Positions 36,301 to 44,687 are shown, counted from the first letter of the stretch. The stretch is DNA of 48,825 nt from Leptolyngbyaceae cyanobacterium RM1_406_9 (GCA_012033355.1 JAAUQZ010000003.1:1-48825), one strand, 5' to 3'. A program made the numbers and translations. The notes: a model not told the origin generated them from the sequence alone.

Positions 36301-36721
36301 AGAAGTCGCCCAACGACAACTGGACGCAGACGAAGCAGCGAGAAAACAGGCAGAAGACGAGAAGAAGAACCAGCCCGGTTCCGATCCGGGTGTAGACGGG
36401 AAGGGCGTTTACCCCGAAGGGGGAACTGCTTCGCACCGCACCGATCCTCCTGGTGGGACAAAACCTGTTTCCCCACCTCCTACTAAGCAAGTAAATCGCT
36501 TTTACGGTGCAGTTAAAGTCAACCCTACCCGATTAATTAAGGATGTAGGGCAGATTGCTGACGAAGTATTGCAGCACCTCAGTAGTCTCAATGCTGATAT
36601 TGAAGTGACTTTAGAAATCCAGGTCAAAACTCCTGACGGGGTTCCAGATGCGGTCGTCCGTACCGTCACTGAAAACTGCCGAACCCTTAAATTCACTAGC
36701 TACGAGTTTGAAGAGGATTAG
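33344..36721 (+). CDS. HEPN (Swt1-type) - DUF499 ATPase of the defence cassette
   Basis: The protein has 1,125 residues from ATG 33344. Residues 1-~130 are a helical HEPN domain with the RNase motif RNAWAH (R96-H101) and a long N-terminal helix. The ATPase part is DUF499: Walker A NFGGGKTHAMLALYH (~249-262) and Walker B CLILIDEWVSYARQL (~360). The C-terminal third ends in a Gly/Pro/Lys-rich linker and a small beta domain. DUF499 proteins accompany DUF1156 methylases in defence islands. The HEPN domain may be the toxic effector or an interaction module. It replaces drmA/B/C of classic DISARM in this locus. Confidence 0.82.
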   Translation: MSISNHERVGRALNLLKEGLYSYIEREMKAVYRDKWLLASVPHIDPDNTLRRKPEDILKEDVMAQLKLMWGKWDEVFKQTLGQAERTLISELRNTRNAWAHGSTSVSTEDAYRALDSIVRLLNAVGAAEQSDVVEKQRYELMRQRFEEQARRETRRAAVAPMEGTPTGGLKPWREVVMPHQDVASGRYQQAEFAADLWQVFLDEGSDEYRDPTEFFRRTYLTEGLKQLLTGALLRLSGNKGDPVIELQTNFGGGKTHAMLALYHLFFGVSANQLPGLEPVFESAKVPEPPQDVKTVVLVGNKISPGQTHTKKDGTVVRTLWGEIAWQLGGKEGYEMMRQADETSTNPGDTLKLLFNKYSPCLILIDEWVSYARQLHFENDLPAGSFDTHFTFAQTLSESAKNADRTLLVVSIPSSDIEIGGDRGQDALDRLKNAIGRVESPWRPASAEESFEIVRRRLFQPIDSNSYVARDAVIRAFYEMYQSQAAEFPSECREASYKRRLEEAYPIHPELFDRLYSDWSTLDKFQRTRGVLRLMAKVIHSLWDRGDKNLLIMPASVSMDDAQVQSELTRYLDDNWVPVIEKDVDGTNSLPVSLDNQNPNLGRYSACRRVTRTIYLGSAPTLRAANRGLQDRRIKLGCVQPGESVATFGDALRRLTDQASYIYIDGDRYWISTQPNVTRMAQDRATQIEEDPEKIWEEIIRRLKLDKQRGEFAGVHIAPDSTADIPDDESMGVRLVVVGPQHPHISKSNDSPARQQCDQILTTKGASPRYCKNLLLFLVPDKSKLALLEQNVCQFLAWDSIMRDKELLNLDPFQGKQANTKREQTNDLVDNLLKEAYQWMLVPTHRANASNPKQQADWTEVRLQGQDSPVLRASRKAVHEEYLIVTYAANRLRMEALDPYLWRDSDHIDTKRLWSYLSNYLYLPRLSNEQVLLQAIQQGVTALLWSENFAYATGWDEAKGRYLGLKAGPNDLFTATLSSQNLLVKPEVAQRQLDADEAARKQAEDEKKNQPGSDPGVDGKGVYPEGGTASHRTDPPGGTKPVSPPPTKQVNRFYGAVKVNPTRLIKDVGQIADEVLQHLSSLNADIEVTLEIQVKTPDGVPDAVVRTVTENCRTLKFTSYEFEED

Positions 36722-36813
36722 GGGTTTGTCTTTGTTTTCAAGAGTTCGCTCTCAATAAAAATTGGGTAGAGTATTAATAGTACAAACGTATAGCTAGCTG
36801 AGGTGATGTTACT

Positions 36814-37470
36814 TTGGTGGACAAAACACAACTAGGTATTCTGCAAGCAGCTATTGATGCAGAAGAAGCCAATCCCTCTATTGCTATCACAGAACATCAC
36901 ATTGCTGAAAGAGTCAATCTTGATTTGCATGAAATACGAGCAAATCTAAAGCTAATGGAACGTCGAAACTGTGTTCGGTTGCAAGATCTTAGTACACACG
37001 ATGGTGATGCTGTTTGGGTAAAAATCATGCCAGAAGGTCATATGGCTTTGCGAGGACGCAATGAGTTCCTGAATAACACTGCTCCTACGGGTATTAGGAT
37101 CAAGAACTTGCTTCAGGTTGAAAATGCTCATAGCTCCCAGTTTCAACAGGGAACTCACAACAGTACTCAGAATCTTTTTGTTGATGGCACTACTAAAACT
37201 CAACTTAATGAGCTTTTAGCAGAAATTAAAGCATTAGCAAGTAATCTTGAGTTTGATCAAGAGACGCAAGATGATTTGCAGTCTGACATCCAGACAGTGG
37301 AAGCACAACTATCTAACTCAAAACCTAAAAACACAATTTTGAAATCTGCATTCTTATCAATATCCTCAATACTTAAAGGAAGTGTTGAGAAAGCTATTTC
37401 AGCAGAAATGGCTTCTCACATACCTTCCATAATTCACCGAATTCATACATTCATTCAGAATGTGAATTAG
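36814..37470 (+). CDS. Winged-helix-like hypothetical protein downstream of the defence cassette
   Basis: The protein has 218 residues. TTG 36814 has a perfect AGGTGA seven bases upstream; GTG 36817 is the alternative. Residues ~1-75 look like a winged helix (ITEHHIAERVNLDLHEIRANLKLM in part). A Gln/Asn/Ser-rich linker follows (AHSSQFQQGTHNSTQN), then a helical part (LNELLAEIKALASNLEF) and a hydrophobic, amphipathic C-terminus. This build resembles small sensor/effector proteins found beside defence systems. No specific family is assigned. Confidence 0.65.
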   Translation: MVDKTQLGILQAAIDAEEANPSIAITEHHIAERVNLDLHEIRANLKLMERRNCVRLQDLSTHDGDAVWVKIMPEGHMALRGRNEFLNNTAPTGIRIKNLLQVENAHSSQFQQGTHNSTQNLFVDGTTKTQLNELLAEIKALASNLEFDQETQDDLQSDIQTVEAQLSNSKPKNTILKSAFLSISSILKGSVEKAISAEMASHIPSIIHRIHTFIQNVN

Positions 37471-37535
37471 CATTCGCCTATTACTGACACTAACTACGGT
37501 GTTTGAGAAGTCTTAAGATCTAGCTGTAAATATTT

Positions 37536-38264
37536 TTAACTGTTTCTGTTTAAACAATAGTGCTGTGTTTCCTCAAGATTGTTAGCAATCCAAAGAGTCT
37601 GAGTATCATAAAATTCACCTTGCTGGTTTAGCGAGTATCCTCCCATCAACAAGCCGAGCCACAACTCCACCATTGGCATTTTCAGTGCTTGCTGCAAATC
37701 AGGTAGACGGATGTTTGAGTGAAGATGCTGAAGATATTGAGCGATCGCCCTCGACCATTCCTCTATATTCTCCCCATGCGCCAGATCCCGAATCTGTTCC
37801 GCCATTTGTAGCTCATCTAGTGTTTGTTCTGCTGCCATCTGGTCTACCCAATTCAATAGGGTATCTTTATCTACTTCCCCAACAACGGAGCCATCTGCCT
37901 GAGCAGATGACTTCTTTTTACGGTTTGTCGGGTACTGCATCGGCTCGGGTTCTTCAAACAAATCGGTGACATCCAGTGATAACGACTGGACGAACAGATC
38001 GACACACTCCTCCAGATTCACCACCGGCTCTGTTGGGTTATGCCGACGCTCCCATCGAGAAATTAGGAGGTCTGCTCGTGCGGCATGAACCTCTGAGAGC
38101 TGCACCAACACATCTCCTGCAACTGCCAACTGCGCTGCTAAAGACTGATCCAACAGGGTATGCTCTAGCGCGTCACAGAGTGATCGCAAATCTGCCGTTT
38201 CTGGAAACCGAGATGCCGTCTCCAAAGATTGCCACAGATCAAGCTCTAACTGCTGCATTTCCAT
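37536..38264 (-). CDS. Hypothetical helical protein, last gene of the DUF4058 operon
   Basis: The protein has 242 residues from ATG 38264, which overlaps the upstream stop (TGATG); a longer frame to 38309 is less likely. It is acidic and helical with no recognised domain; notable segments are VVNLEECVDLFVQSLSLDV, a Lys/Ser-rich patch (NRKKKSSAQADG), and WSRAIAQYLQHLHSNIRLPD. The overlap indicates coupled expression with the preceding cysteine-rich protein. Confidence 0.65.
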   Translation of the reverse strand: MEMQQLELDLWQSLETASRFPETADLRSLCDALEHTLLDQSLAAQLAVAGDVLVQLSEVHAARADLLISRWERRHNPTEPVVNLEECVDLFVQSLSLDVTDLFEEPEPMQYPTNRKKKSSAQADGSVVGEVDKDTLLNWVDQMAAEQTLDELQMAEQIRDLAHGENIEEWSRAIAQYLQHLHSNIRLPDLQQALKMPMVELWLGLLMGGYSLNQQGEFYDTQTLWIANNLEETQHYCLNRNS

Positions 38265-38806
38265 CACAGCTTGACCTCCGGATAGAGTGGGCAAGGTCGA
38301 ATCGGGCAATTGTGGGGATGCAGTTCTACCGAGGAACGGAACCGTTCCACTTTGATCCCACTGTGCTGAGAAAAGACATCTAAAATCCGAACTAACAGCG
38401 TTTTGACTTGCAGTTCGGTCAATCCCAGGCAGTGAACCGGCTCAATTTTCGCAACCCGATCGTTGCCTATCCAGAGTTCTGCACCTAAAGCATGGAGGGG
38501 TGCATCCTTCGTGATGCGGTACCAATGAACGACCGCAGCGGGAACAGCAGGAGCTAACACCTCCAGGGTTGCTACCCGTGCAGATGAGGAAGCTCCAGAG
38601 TCTGATAACCCAGATGCAGCTGGCTGTTCCCGTCGCCGCTGCTTGCGGACATGGTTCCGTACTCCCCGATGACGATAGTAGGAGCGACGGTTATGGCAAA
38701 CCTTCGGATTCCAGCAGCCGTCACCGTTTGATCCATGACGCTGTTGAGCTTCCTGGGAATCTAGCTTCGAGCAAAGCCGACATTTTTCCTGATCGGGACG
38801 TGCCAT
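38264..38806 (-). CDS. Cysteine/arginine-rich hypothetical protein
   Basis: The protein has 180 residues from ATG 38806, overlapping the upstream TAA (TAATG). The N-terminal ~60 residues hold a possible zinc module, KCRLCSKLDSQEAQQRH then CWNPKVCHNRRSYYRHR, followed by a strongly basic stretch (RKQRRREQ). The C-terminal half is a mixed alpha/beta domain of unknown type (VVHWYRITKDAPLHALGAEL). Binding to nucleic acid is plausible. Flanked by coupled genes on both sides. Confidence 0.65.
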   Translation of the reverse strand: MARPDQEKCRLCSKLDSQEAQQRHGSNGDGCWNPKVCHNRRSYYRHRGVRNHVRKQRRREQPAASGLSDSGASSSARVATLEVLAPAVPAAVVHWYRITKDAPLHALGAELWIGNDRVAKIEPVHCLGLTELQVKTLLVRILDVFSQHSGIKVERFRSSVELHPHNCPIRPCPLYPEVKL

Positions 38807-39603
38807 TACGCACCTCGAATCGGAGCCAATAACGCATCCACCCACCGCTGATCCGCCTCCGATAGCTTGGGCGGTGGTACAGGCTGACGATAATTGATGC
38901 GTTCGTTATACCCTGCCCGGTCGCACACGCCCTGCACAATTGCTTGTAATTCTACCCACGGCTCCTCATCTTCGGGTCTTAGCGGCAGCGGCACACTGGG
39001 AATGGGTTCACGCAAGCCAAAGTCATACAGGTCAGCTTGAGGACGTTGTGAACTACGACTGACAATGAGGCGATAGTCACTCGGCTGCACCTCTCCTATC
39101 ATCGTCATTGGGATGCCAGCCCGGATCAGATCAATTTCAACCAGATTGGAGAGGCTGCCCAAAATTCGCCTGCGCTTGTTTTCATAAGCCGTTCTGCCTT
39201 TTCCCTTCTGCTTGTTTTTAGGTGACAGCACCTCAATCACTGTAATAACCGTATCTGTGCCGACTTCGCGAACTTCGAGATAGCGCTCTTTAGTCGTGGT
39301 TGGCTGGGGTAAGAAAATGGAGCGGGGTCGCTTCTGAGTTAACGTTGCACTCGGTTCAACTCGCAATGGCTCCACTTGATCGATTGACCGAGCCGCTAAG
39401 ACAGCGGCATCTGGAATACCCACGAGGATTCCTTCTGGCTCTTCTTGATCCTGGTAGGTGCGAGTCTCAACCTCAATGTAATAGTTGGGGCGCAGTTGGG
39501 GCGCTACCGTATCGGCGATCGCCACCATCAGCCGGGTATGAAACGACGACCAGAAAGCTGGATGTTCTAGGTAGGGATTCATGCCAGGGAAGGGCGACGG
39601 CAT
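38806..39603 (-). CDS. DUF4058 family protein
   Basis: The protein has 265 residues from ATG 39603, giving the family-typical MPSPFPGMNPYLEHPAFW start. The middle has TVITVIEVLSPKNKQKG (E-x-L-S-P-x-x-K), a pattern typical of this cyanobacterial family and reminiscent of PD-(D/E)XK folds. It is the first gene of a three-gene operon with overlapping stops and starts. The function of the family is not known. Confidence 0.85.
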   Translation of the reverse strand: MPSPFPGMNPYLEHPAFWSSFHTRLMVAIADTVAPQLRPNYYIEVETRTYQDQEEPEGILVGIPDAAVLAARSIDQVEPLRVEPSATLTQKRPRSIFLPQPTTTKERYLEVREVGTDTVITVIEVLSPKNKQKGKGRTAYENKRRRILGSLSNLVEIDLIRAGIPMTMIGEVQPSDYRLIVSRSSQRPQADLYDFGLREPIPSVPLPLRPEDEEPWVELQAIVQGVCDRAGYNERINYRQPVPPPKLSEADQRWVDALLAPIRGA

Positions 39604-39757
39604 CCGTGAAACTCCCACAGTGCAAGGATTTCCATTTAGTATACCCTAACCCACTTGAACCTAGTCGTAGTTTAGTCGTATAACAGATATTGTTGAGATA
39701 TTTTACTTCAAATGCCTTAAACTGAGAGAGTCAAATTGAGTTGTGTGGTCATTACTC

Positions 39758-40849
39758 ATGTTTTCAGGCTCAGATGGACTTCCTCCGATTCGCCTAGTTG
39801 CTTCCCAGACTCCATTACCATCCCGTTCAACGGGAGTGATGGATTTGCGTTGGCTCCGAGTCGAGGAGTATTTTCAGGCGCGATCACTGGCTGAAAATAC
39901 CCAGAAAGCTTATCGACGAGAATTGAAACGGTTTCTGGCTTGGACCGATCGAGCTTGGTCGGACCTTACCCCTCGCCAGATTGCTCAGTTTAAAGCGTAT
40001 TTGCAGGGACAAAGCTTGTCTGCCAACTCAATTAATCGGGCATTGACTGCTTTAATGAGTTTCTTTGATTGGTTTAGATCGGCTTACCCAGAGCAGATTG
40101 CCCATGACCCCACTACAGCGGTGGAGATGGAGCGAGTTCCTTTGCCGCCAGCGAGGGATCTATCAGAAGTTGAAGTGGCAGCGCTATATCTGGCATTGGA
40201 GGAACGGGGGGAGACGGAGGTGCGCGATCGAGCGTTATTCGCAGTGCTCAGTCATGGTTTAAGAGCAGAAGAGGTCGTGAATTTGAATGTAGAAGACTAC
40301 GACGGCGTTCGTTTGACCATTCGAGAAGCAAAAGATGACAGTACAGGTACGGTACCGCTCAGCCGTCAGGCACGGGAACAGGTAAATACATATTTAGTGC
40401 AGCGTCGCGCTGAGGAAGGTGATTTACCGTCTGATGCTCCTCTTTTTCTATCTTATGGGCGGAATCGAATCGGTAAACGGTTGGGCTATCAAGGGTTGTA
40501 CTATGTAGTTAAATCTTTGGGAAAGATTGCAGCGGAACAGGCTCAATTGGCATTTGAGCGGCAGCAGAAGATTGAGTCGGAGGAGATGGAATTTGATCCT
40601 CAAGACAAGTGGGTACAGTTTTGCCCAACGGAATTGAACCAGATTTTAGCTTTAGTGAACGTTCATCCGCATCAGTTACGTCATACCTTTGCGACTGGGC
40701 TGCTCTTAAGGGGAGTTGAAAGCCTTCATGCTCGGACGCTAACTCGTCATAAATCGGAGTCCAGCTTTAAGCGCTATGCCAAGCGAGCACTTGGTGCAGC
40801 GGCAGAACGGGCATTTTATCAATCTATTGGTGAAAACGCACCAGAATAA
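39758..40849 (+). CDS. Tyrosine recombinase (XerC/D-like)
   Basis: The protein has 363 residues from ATG 39758; a GTG at 39743 is possible. It has an N-terminal SAM-like core-binding domain (EEYFQARSLAENTQKAYRRE) and the catalytic set R169 (SHGLRAEE), H305/R308 in HQLRH, H331 and Y340 (FKRYAKRA). This is a complete integrase active site. About 55 residues between the R and HxxR motifs are longer than in XerC/D. It probably resolves plasmid multimers, given its place next to parAB, though integration is not excluded. Confidence 0.9.
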   Translation: MFSGSDGLPPIRLVASQTPLPSRSTGVMDLRWLRVEEYFQARSLAENTQKAYRRELKRFLAWTDRAWSDLTPRQIAQFKAYLQGQSLSANSINRALTALMSFFDWFRSAYPEQIAHDPTTAVEMERVPLPPARDLSEVEVAALYLALEERGETEVRDRALFAVLSHGLRAEEVVNLNVEDYDGVRLTIREAKDDSTGTVPLSRQAREQVNTYLVQRRAEEGDLPSDAPLFLSYGRNRIGKRLGYQGLYYVVKSLGKIAAEQAQLAFERQQKIESEEMEFDPQDKWVQFCPTELNQILALVNVHPHQLRHTFATGLLLRGVESLHARTLTRHKSESSFKRYAKRALGAAAERAFYQSIGENAPE

Positions 40850-40952
40850 ACGAAAAAATTACAACTTTTTTGACAAAATGGAACAGCGTTATGGACTGGA
40901 TCTGTTTCAACCAGTACATTATTGTTATTGAACGTTCTTTGAAAGGTACAAC

Positions 40953-41552
40953 ATGATCGTTACAACCGCATCATTTAAGGGCGGTGTGGGCAAGACTACA
41001 ACGGCTGTTCATGTTGCTGCATTTTTGCAGAAAGATGGTGATACTTTGCTGGTGGATGGTGATCCAAATCGTTCTGCAACTCGTTGGTCTAAGCGGGGAA
41101 ATGGATTCCCGTTTAAAGTTGTGAGTGAGCAGCAAGCAGCAAAGTACGGTAGAAACTTTAAGCACATTGTCATTGATACCCAGGCCCGCCCTGACGAAGA
41201 AGATTTGAAAGACTTGGTAGACGGCTGCGATATTCTGATTCTTCCTTCGACACCAGATGTCTTGTCATTAGACGCATTAATGCAGACCGTTCATCTAATG
41301 AAGGTTTTAGGGTCTGGCCAATATCGAGTCCTACTGACTCGTGTGCCGCCCCCGCCTCGGAAAGATGGTGAGGATGCTAGGGAAATGCTTGCCGCCGCAG
41401 GTTTTCCTTTATTCAAGGGCAGAGTTCGTGAATTGGTGGCATTTCAGAAGGCAGCGTTAGAAGGCTTGGTAGTCAGTGATGTTGGTGACCGCCGTGCCAA
41501 GCTTGCCTGGAATGATTATGTAGCAATTGGACGGGAGATTTTGAATGGGTAA
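40953..41552 (+). CDS. parA: ParA-type partition ATPase
   Basis: The protein has 199 residues, a short type Ib ParA with no N-terminal DNA-binding domain. The deviant Walker A FKGGVGKTTTA (K9-T16) starts almost at the N-terminus; LLVDGDPNRSA and HIVIDTQARPD carry the other nucleotide motifs. It drives plasmid partition with ParB. The downstream parB overlaps by eight bases. Confidence 0.95.
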   Translation: MIVTTASFKGGVGKTTTAVHVAAFLQKDGDTLLVDGDPNRSATRWSKRGNGFPFKVVSEQQAAKYGRNFKHIVIDTQARPDEEDLKDLVDGCDILILPSTPDVLSLDALMQTVHLMKVLGSGQYRVLLTRVPPPPRKDGEDAREMLAAAGFPLFKGRVRELVAFQKAALEGLVVSDVGDRRAKLAWNDYVAIGREILNG

Positions 41553-42486
41553 GTTTAATAAGCTGTTGACCTCACTGCAAGATGAAGAACTGGAGCCGCA
41601 GCCTCAGAATGGTGCAAAACCTCAAGAGGTATCGACACAAGTTCGCCAGTTTATTCCTCGTGATCGGATTGTGCGGGATGAAAATCAAGTCCGCAAGTAT
41701 TTTGATGTAGAGAAGCTGAATGGGCTAGCTCAAACGATCGCTGAAGAAGGAATTTTGGAGGATCTTGCGGTTTATGAGATTTCTGAGCGCCCTGGCTACT
41801 ATCAACTAGTCTTTGGTGAACGGCGTTATCGGGCTTCTGGGATTGCGGGACTCGATAAGGTTCCGGTCAGAGTGATTGAAAAACCGGATGAGAAAAAGCT
41901 GCTTAAGCTCCAACTCATTGAGAATAAACACCACGAAGACCTTAATCCAGTTGAGGAGGTGGAAGGAGCGCTGGCTTTGTTGGCAGCAGAACTGGAAAAG
42001 CCAGTTGAGACAGTCATTGCGCTACTTAAACAGATGGATAATGATGTCCGTCGTGCGTCCTATAACGTTATAGGACAACCTGAGAGTGATGTGATCATCA
42101 AGCTTCTTGAAGGGCTTAACATCAAATGGCGCTCGTTTGTGTTAAACCAATTGCCGCTTCTGGGACTGTCACCGGATGTTCTTGAGCCGATTCGTCAGGG
42201 CAAAATTGAGTACACTAAAGCTCTAGCTATCTCGCGGCTCAAGGATGAGGAGCAGCGCCAAGAAGTACTTCAAGAGGCAATCACCCAAAACCTCTCGATC
42301 CGAGATATTCGCGATCGCATTAAGCAGTTGTCTCAGTCGAAGAAATCTACTTCTCAGCCTTCAGACTATTTAAAGCGATTCAATGCTGTAAGTCGCCAGC
42401 TTAAAAAAACGGATGCTTGGGAGAATCAGGAGAAACGCGATCGCCTGGAAACATTGCTAAAAGAAATAGAAGATTTAGTTAAGTGA
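41545..42486 (+). CDS. parB: ParB-family partition protein
   Basis: The protein has 313 residues. The ParB CTPase domain has the FGERRYRAS (about 90-98) and ENKHHEDLNPVEE boxes. A helix-turn-helix region follows (VRRASYNVIG ... ALAISRLKDEE), then a basic coiled-coil C-terminus. It binds centromere sites and loads ParA. No parS-like repeat is identified with confidence nearby. Convergent with the kinase gene, 11 bases away. Confidence 0.93.
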   Translation: MGKFNKLLTSLQDEELEPQPQNGAKPQEVSTQVRQFIPRDRIVRDENQVRKYFDVEKLNGLAQTIAEEGILEDLAVYEISERPGYYQLVFGERRYRASGIAGLDKVPVRVIEKPDEKKLLKLQLIENKHHEDLNPVEEVEGALALLAAELEKPVETVIALLKQMDNDVRRASYNVIGQPESDVIIKLLEGLNIKWRSFVLNQLPLLGLSPDVLEPIRQGKIEYTKALAISRLKDEEQRQEVLQEAITQNLSIRDIRDRIKQLSQSKKSTSQPSDYLKRFNAVSRQLKKTDAWENQEKRDRLETLLKEIEDLVK

Positions 42487-42497
42487 CGCTTGAGGTT

Positions 42498-43652
42498 CTA
42501 TTCCTGGAATAAATCAAACCGAATTACGAAGAGGGTTCCTTTACCAACGTCAGATTCAACTTTGATAGTGCCATGATGGGCTTGCACAATCTGATGAGAG
42601 TGATAAAGCCCCAAGCCGTTCCCTCGTCGATGGTGATTCCCTTGCCTAAACCGTTCAAATAAAAACTCCTGCTCCTCTGGAGCGATACCAATTCCTGTAT
42701 CTTCTACTTCCAAAAGGATAGAACTATTTTCTGGAGAATCACGAGTCATGTATTGCAGGCGAAGTTCTACTGAGCCAGTGTCAGTGTAACGAATGGCATT
42801 GCCGACTAAGTTGGTCAGTAGGCGACGAAGCTCTAGACGATCGCCCCTAATCCACAACAATGTTTCATTGGTATTTCTCGCTAGAGTGAGATTTAGCGTT
42901 AAGCCTTTATTTACAGCTAAAGGGGTCAGTTCTCTGATGACACTCTGGCTTAATTCCCAGATATTCACACCGTGGAAGTAAAGATCTTTACAGCCTGCCT
43001 CATATTGATAAATCTCCAGCAGAGTATCAACCATTTCCAATAGAGTTTGGTTGCTCTGAACAACTTGTTCTAAGGAATCTCGCATTTTGGGCAGCGTTTT
43101 TCCAAAAGCACCTCGACGTAATAAATGCAATACATGATCTGCTGCGATTAGAGGAGTTCGTAAGTCATGAGTCAGGCTAGCGATAAAATCTTCATGCTGC
43201 TGATTAATCCTGGCTTGTTCATCAATTCTATGTTTCAGTCGCAACATTGATTGGATTCTGGCAAACAACTCCTGTTTTTTCACTGTAGGGCGAACGACAT
43301 CATCTGCACCCAACGCTAAACCCTTAACCACACTGGCGTGGTTGTGATCTGCCACCAGCACGATCGGAAAAAAGGGTAGCCCTGGGTTCCTCCGAATTCG
43401 TCGGGTTACTTCGTAGCCGTCAATATCGGCGGTGTCTGTATCTAGCAGTAGTAAGTCAGGTGGAAACTGTTCAAGTCGAATTAGTGCTTCCATTCCACTG
43501 TAAGCACTGTCTACCCGATATCCACGTTTCCTGAGCAGTGAGCGCATGGGACGAAAGATATTAGGAAGGGCATTCACCAGTAGAATACGGTTTACTCTGG
43601 GTGAAGCAAACCTGGTCGTTGGGTTTAAAGGTTTTGAGAGCATATTTTTCAT
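42498..43652 (-). CDS. Hybrid histidine kinase with a degenerate N-terminal receiver
   Basis: The protein has 384 residues. Residues ~22-138 are a receiver-like domain with the phospho-acceptor aspartate present (LLLLDTDT, D71) but the usual acidic pair VDDEP read as VNALP (N27, A28) and the switch lysine replaced by Arg (VVRP, R121). A HisKA domain has H162 (SLTHDLRTPL). The ATPase has the N box NLVGNAIRYTD, G1 DTGIGIAPEE and G2 GNGLGLYHSHQI. No membrane segment is seen, so it is cytosolic. The response regulator upstream is divergent, and probably its partner. Confidence 0.9.
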   Translation of the reverse strand: MKNMLSKPLNPTTRFASPRVNRILLVNALPNIFRPMRSLLRKRGYRVDSAYSGMEALIRLEQFPPDLLLLDTDTADIDGYEVTRRIRRNPGLPFFPIVLVADHNHASVVKGLALGADDVVRPTVKKQELFARIQSMLRLKHRIDEQARINQQHEDFIASLTHDLRTPLIAADHVLHLLRRGAFGKTLPKMRDSLEQVVQSNQTLLEMVDTLLEIYQYEAGCKDLYFHGVNIWELSQSVIRELTPLAVNKGLTLNLTLARNTNETLLWIRGDRLELRRLLTNLVGNAIRYTDTGSVELRLQYMTRDSPENSSILLEVEDTGIGIAPEEQEFLFERFRQGNHHRRGNGLGLYHSHQIVQAHHGTIKVESDVGKGTLFVIRFDLFQE

Positions 43653-43927
43653 TCAACGCTTTATTTGTCGGTTGTCGGTAGGACTTACGGCAAACTGGCG
43701 ATGCCCCTGTGCTTTGTAACTTGCTCTAAGCCTGCTTGGTACAGGCTTCCTTAGCCTTCATCCCAGGGAAATAAAATGTACAAGAGAAAAAAGCAGACCT
43801 CTGGAGAGGGAACAGCAATATAAAGAAATCAGTCTAGCGAATTTATCAAAACTTTGCGTCTCGTCAATGCCCTGTTCTATCTAGGGTTCGCATCTATCTG
43901 CCTTTAGGAGTAGTCACGATCGGGTGA
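43653..43927. other. Divergent intergenic region between kinase and response regulator
   Basis: This 275-base region must hold promoters for both genes. One hairpin is visible (AGCCTG and CAGGCT, about 43732-43750). No -10/-35 pair is convincing by eye. A run with GGAG before ATG 43928 is present but weakly spaced. Confidence 0.35.
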
Positions 43928-44650
43928 ATGGTGGAAACGATGCGAATTGCAATTGTCGAAGATCACAGCCTGACCCGAACCGGGATTCGTAGCGCTCTGA
44001 ATGAACAGCAGGATATCACTGTTGTAGGAGACGCTGAGACGGGGGTTGCAGGGTTAAAGCTACTTCAGGAAACGAAACCCGACCTAGCGATCGTAGATAT
44101 CGGTTTGCCGGATATTGATGGGGTAAAGGTCGTGCAACGGTTTCGGAATACTTTCCCTCCTGGGTTAGATGTTCAAACCCGATTCATTATGTTGACTTCC
44201 TACACTCAAGAACGAATGGTGTTAGCGGCATTTGCAGCTGGGGCTGATTCATATTGTGTCAAGAACACCAAGTTTGAGCTGTTGCTAGAAGCTATCCGCA
44301 TGACCTACGAGGGACAGTCCTGGATTGATCCGGCGATCGCTCGTATTGTCCTCAAGCACGCTCGACAATTCGCATCGCCACCAGCAAGTACGAATGAACC
44401 TCAAACTGTAATCATCAATGCCTTGGATTCGGAGCAAGCTACCATTCTGGAGGCTGATCCTCTAACGAACAAGGAATTGGAGGTGCTGGAACTGATGGTT
44501 CAGGGCTATACCAATAACCAGATTGCTCAGCAACTCTATATGAGCCTTGGCACGGTTAAAGTACATATCCGTAGCATCCTCAGTAAATTATGTGCTAGCG
44601 ATCGCACTCAAGCTGCTGTATTGGCAATGCGAGCAGGGCTGATCGAGTAA
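43928..44650 (+). CDS. NarL/LuxR-family response regulator
   Basis: The protein has 240 residues. The receiver has the acidic pair E11-D12 (IVEDHS), D57 (AIVDIGLPDIDG) and K112 (YCVKNT), so it looks fully phosphorylatable. The C-terminal LuxR-type helix-turn-helix reads LTNKELEVLELMVQGYTNNQIAQ then SLGTVKVHIRSILSKL. It presumably takes phosphate from the divergent hybrid kinase. Target genes are unknown. Confidence 0.95.
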   Translation: MVETMRIAIVEDHSLTRTGIRSALNEQQDITVVGDAETGVAGLKLLQETKPDLAIVDIGLPDIDGVKVVQRFRNTFPPGLDVQTRFIMLTSYTQERMVLAAFAAGADSYCVKNTKFELLLEAIRMTYEGQSWIDPAIARIVLKHARQFASPPASTNEPQTVIINALDSEQATILEADPLTNKELEVLELMVQGYTNNQIAQQLYMSLGTVKVHIRSILSKLCASDRTQAAVLAMRAGLIE

Positions 44651-44676
44651 AAAATTTGCATAGCGGAAACTATGCA
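44649..44676 (-). terminator. Intrinsic terminator of the PRTRC operon
   Basis: Reading the reverse strand, TGCATAG and CTATGCA form a perfect seven-base stem around TTTCCG, followed by AAATTTTTT. It lies 12 bases after the ThiF-like stop. It could also act weakly on the forward gene, but the T-run is only on the reverse side. Confidence 0.65.
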
Positions 44677-44687
44677 GTGAGGGATGA

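Noticed and set aside
40850-40952. TTGACA at 40870-40875 as the -35 box of the parAB promoter
   Set aside because: No acceptable -10 box 16-18 bases downstream was found.
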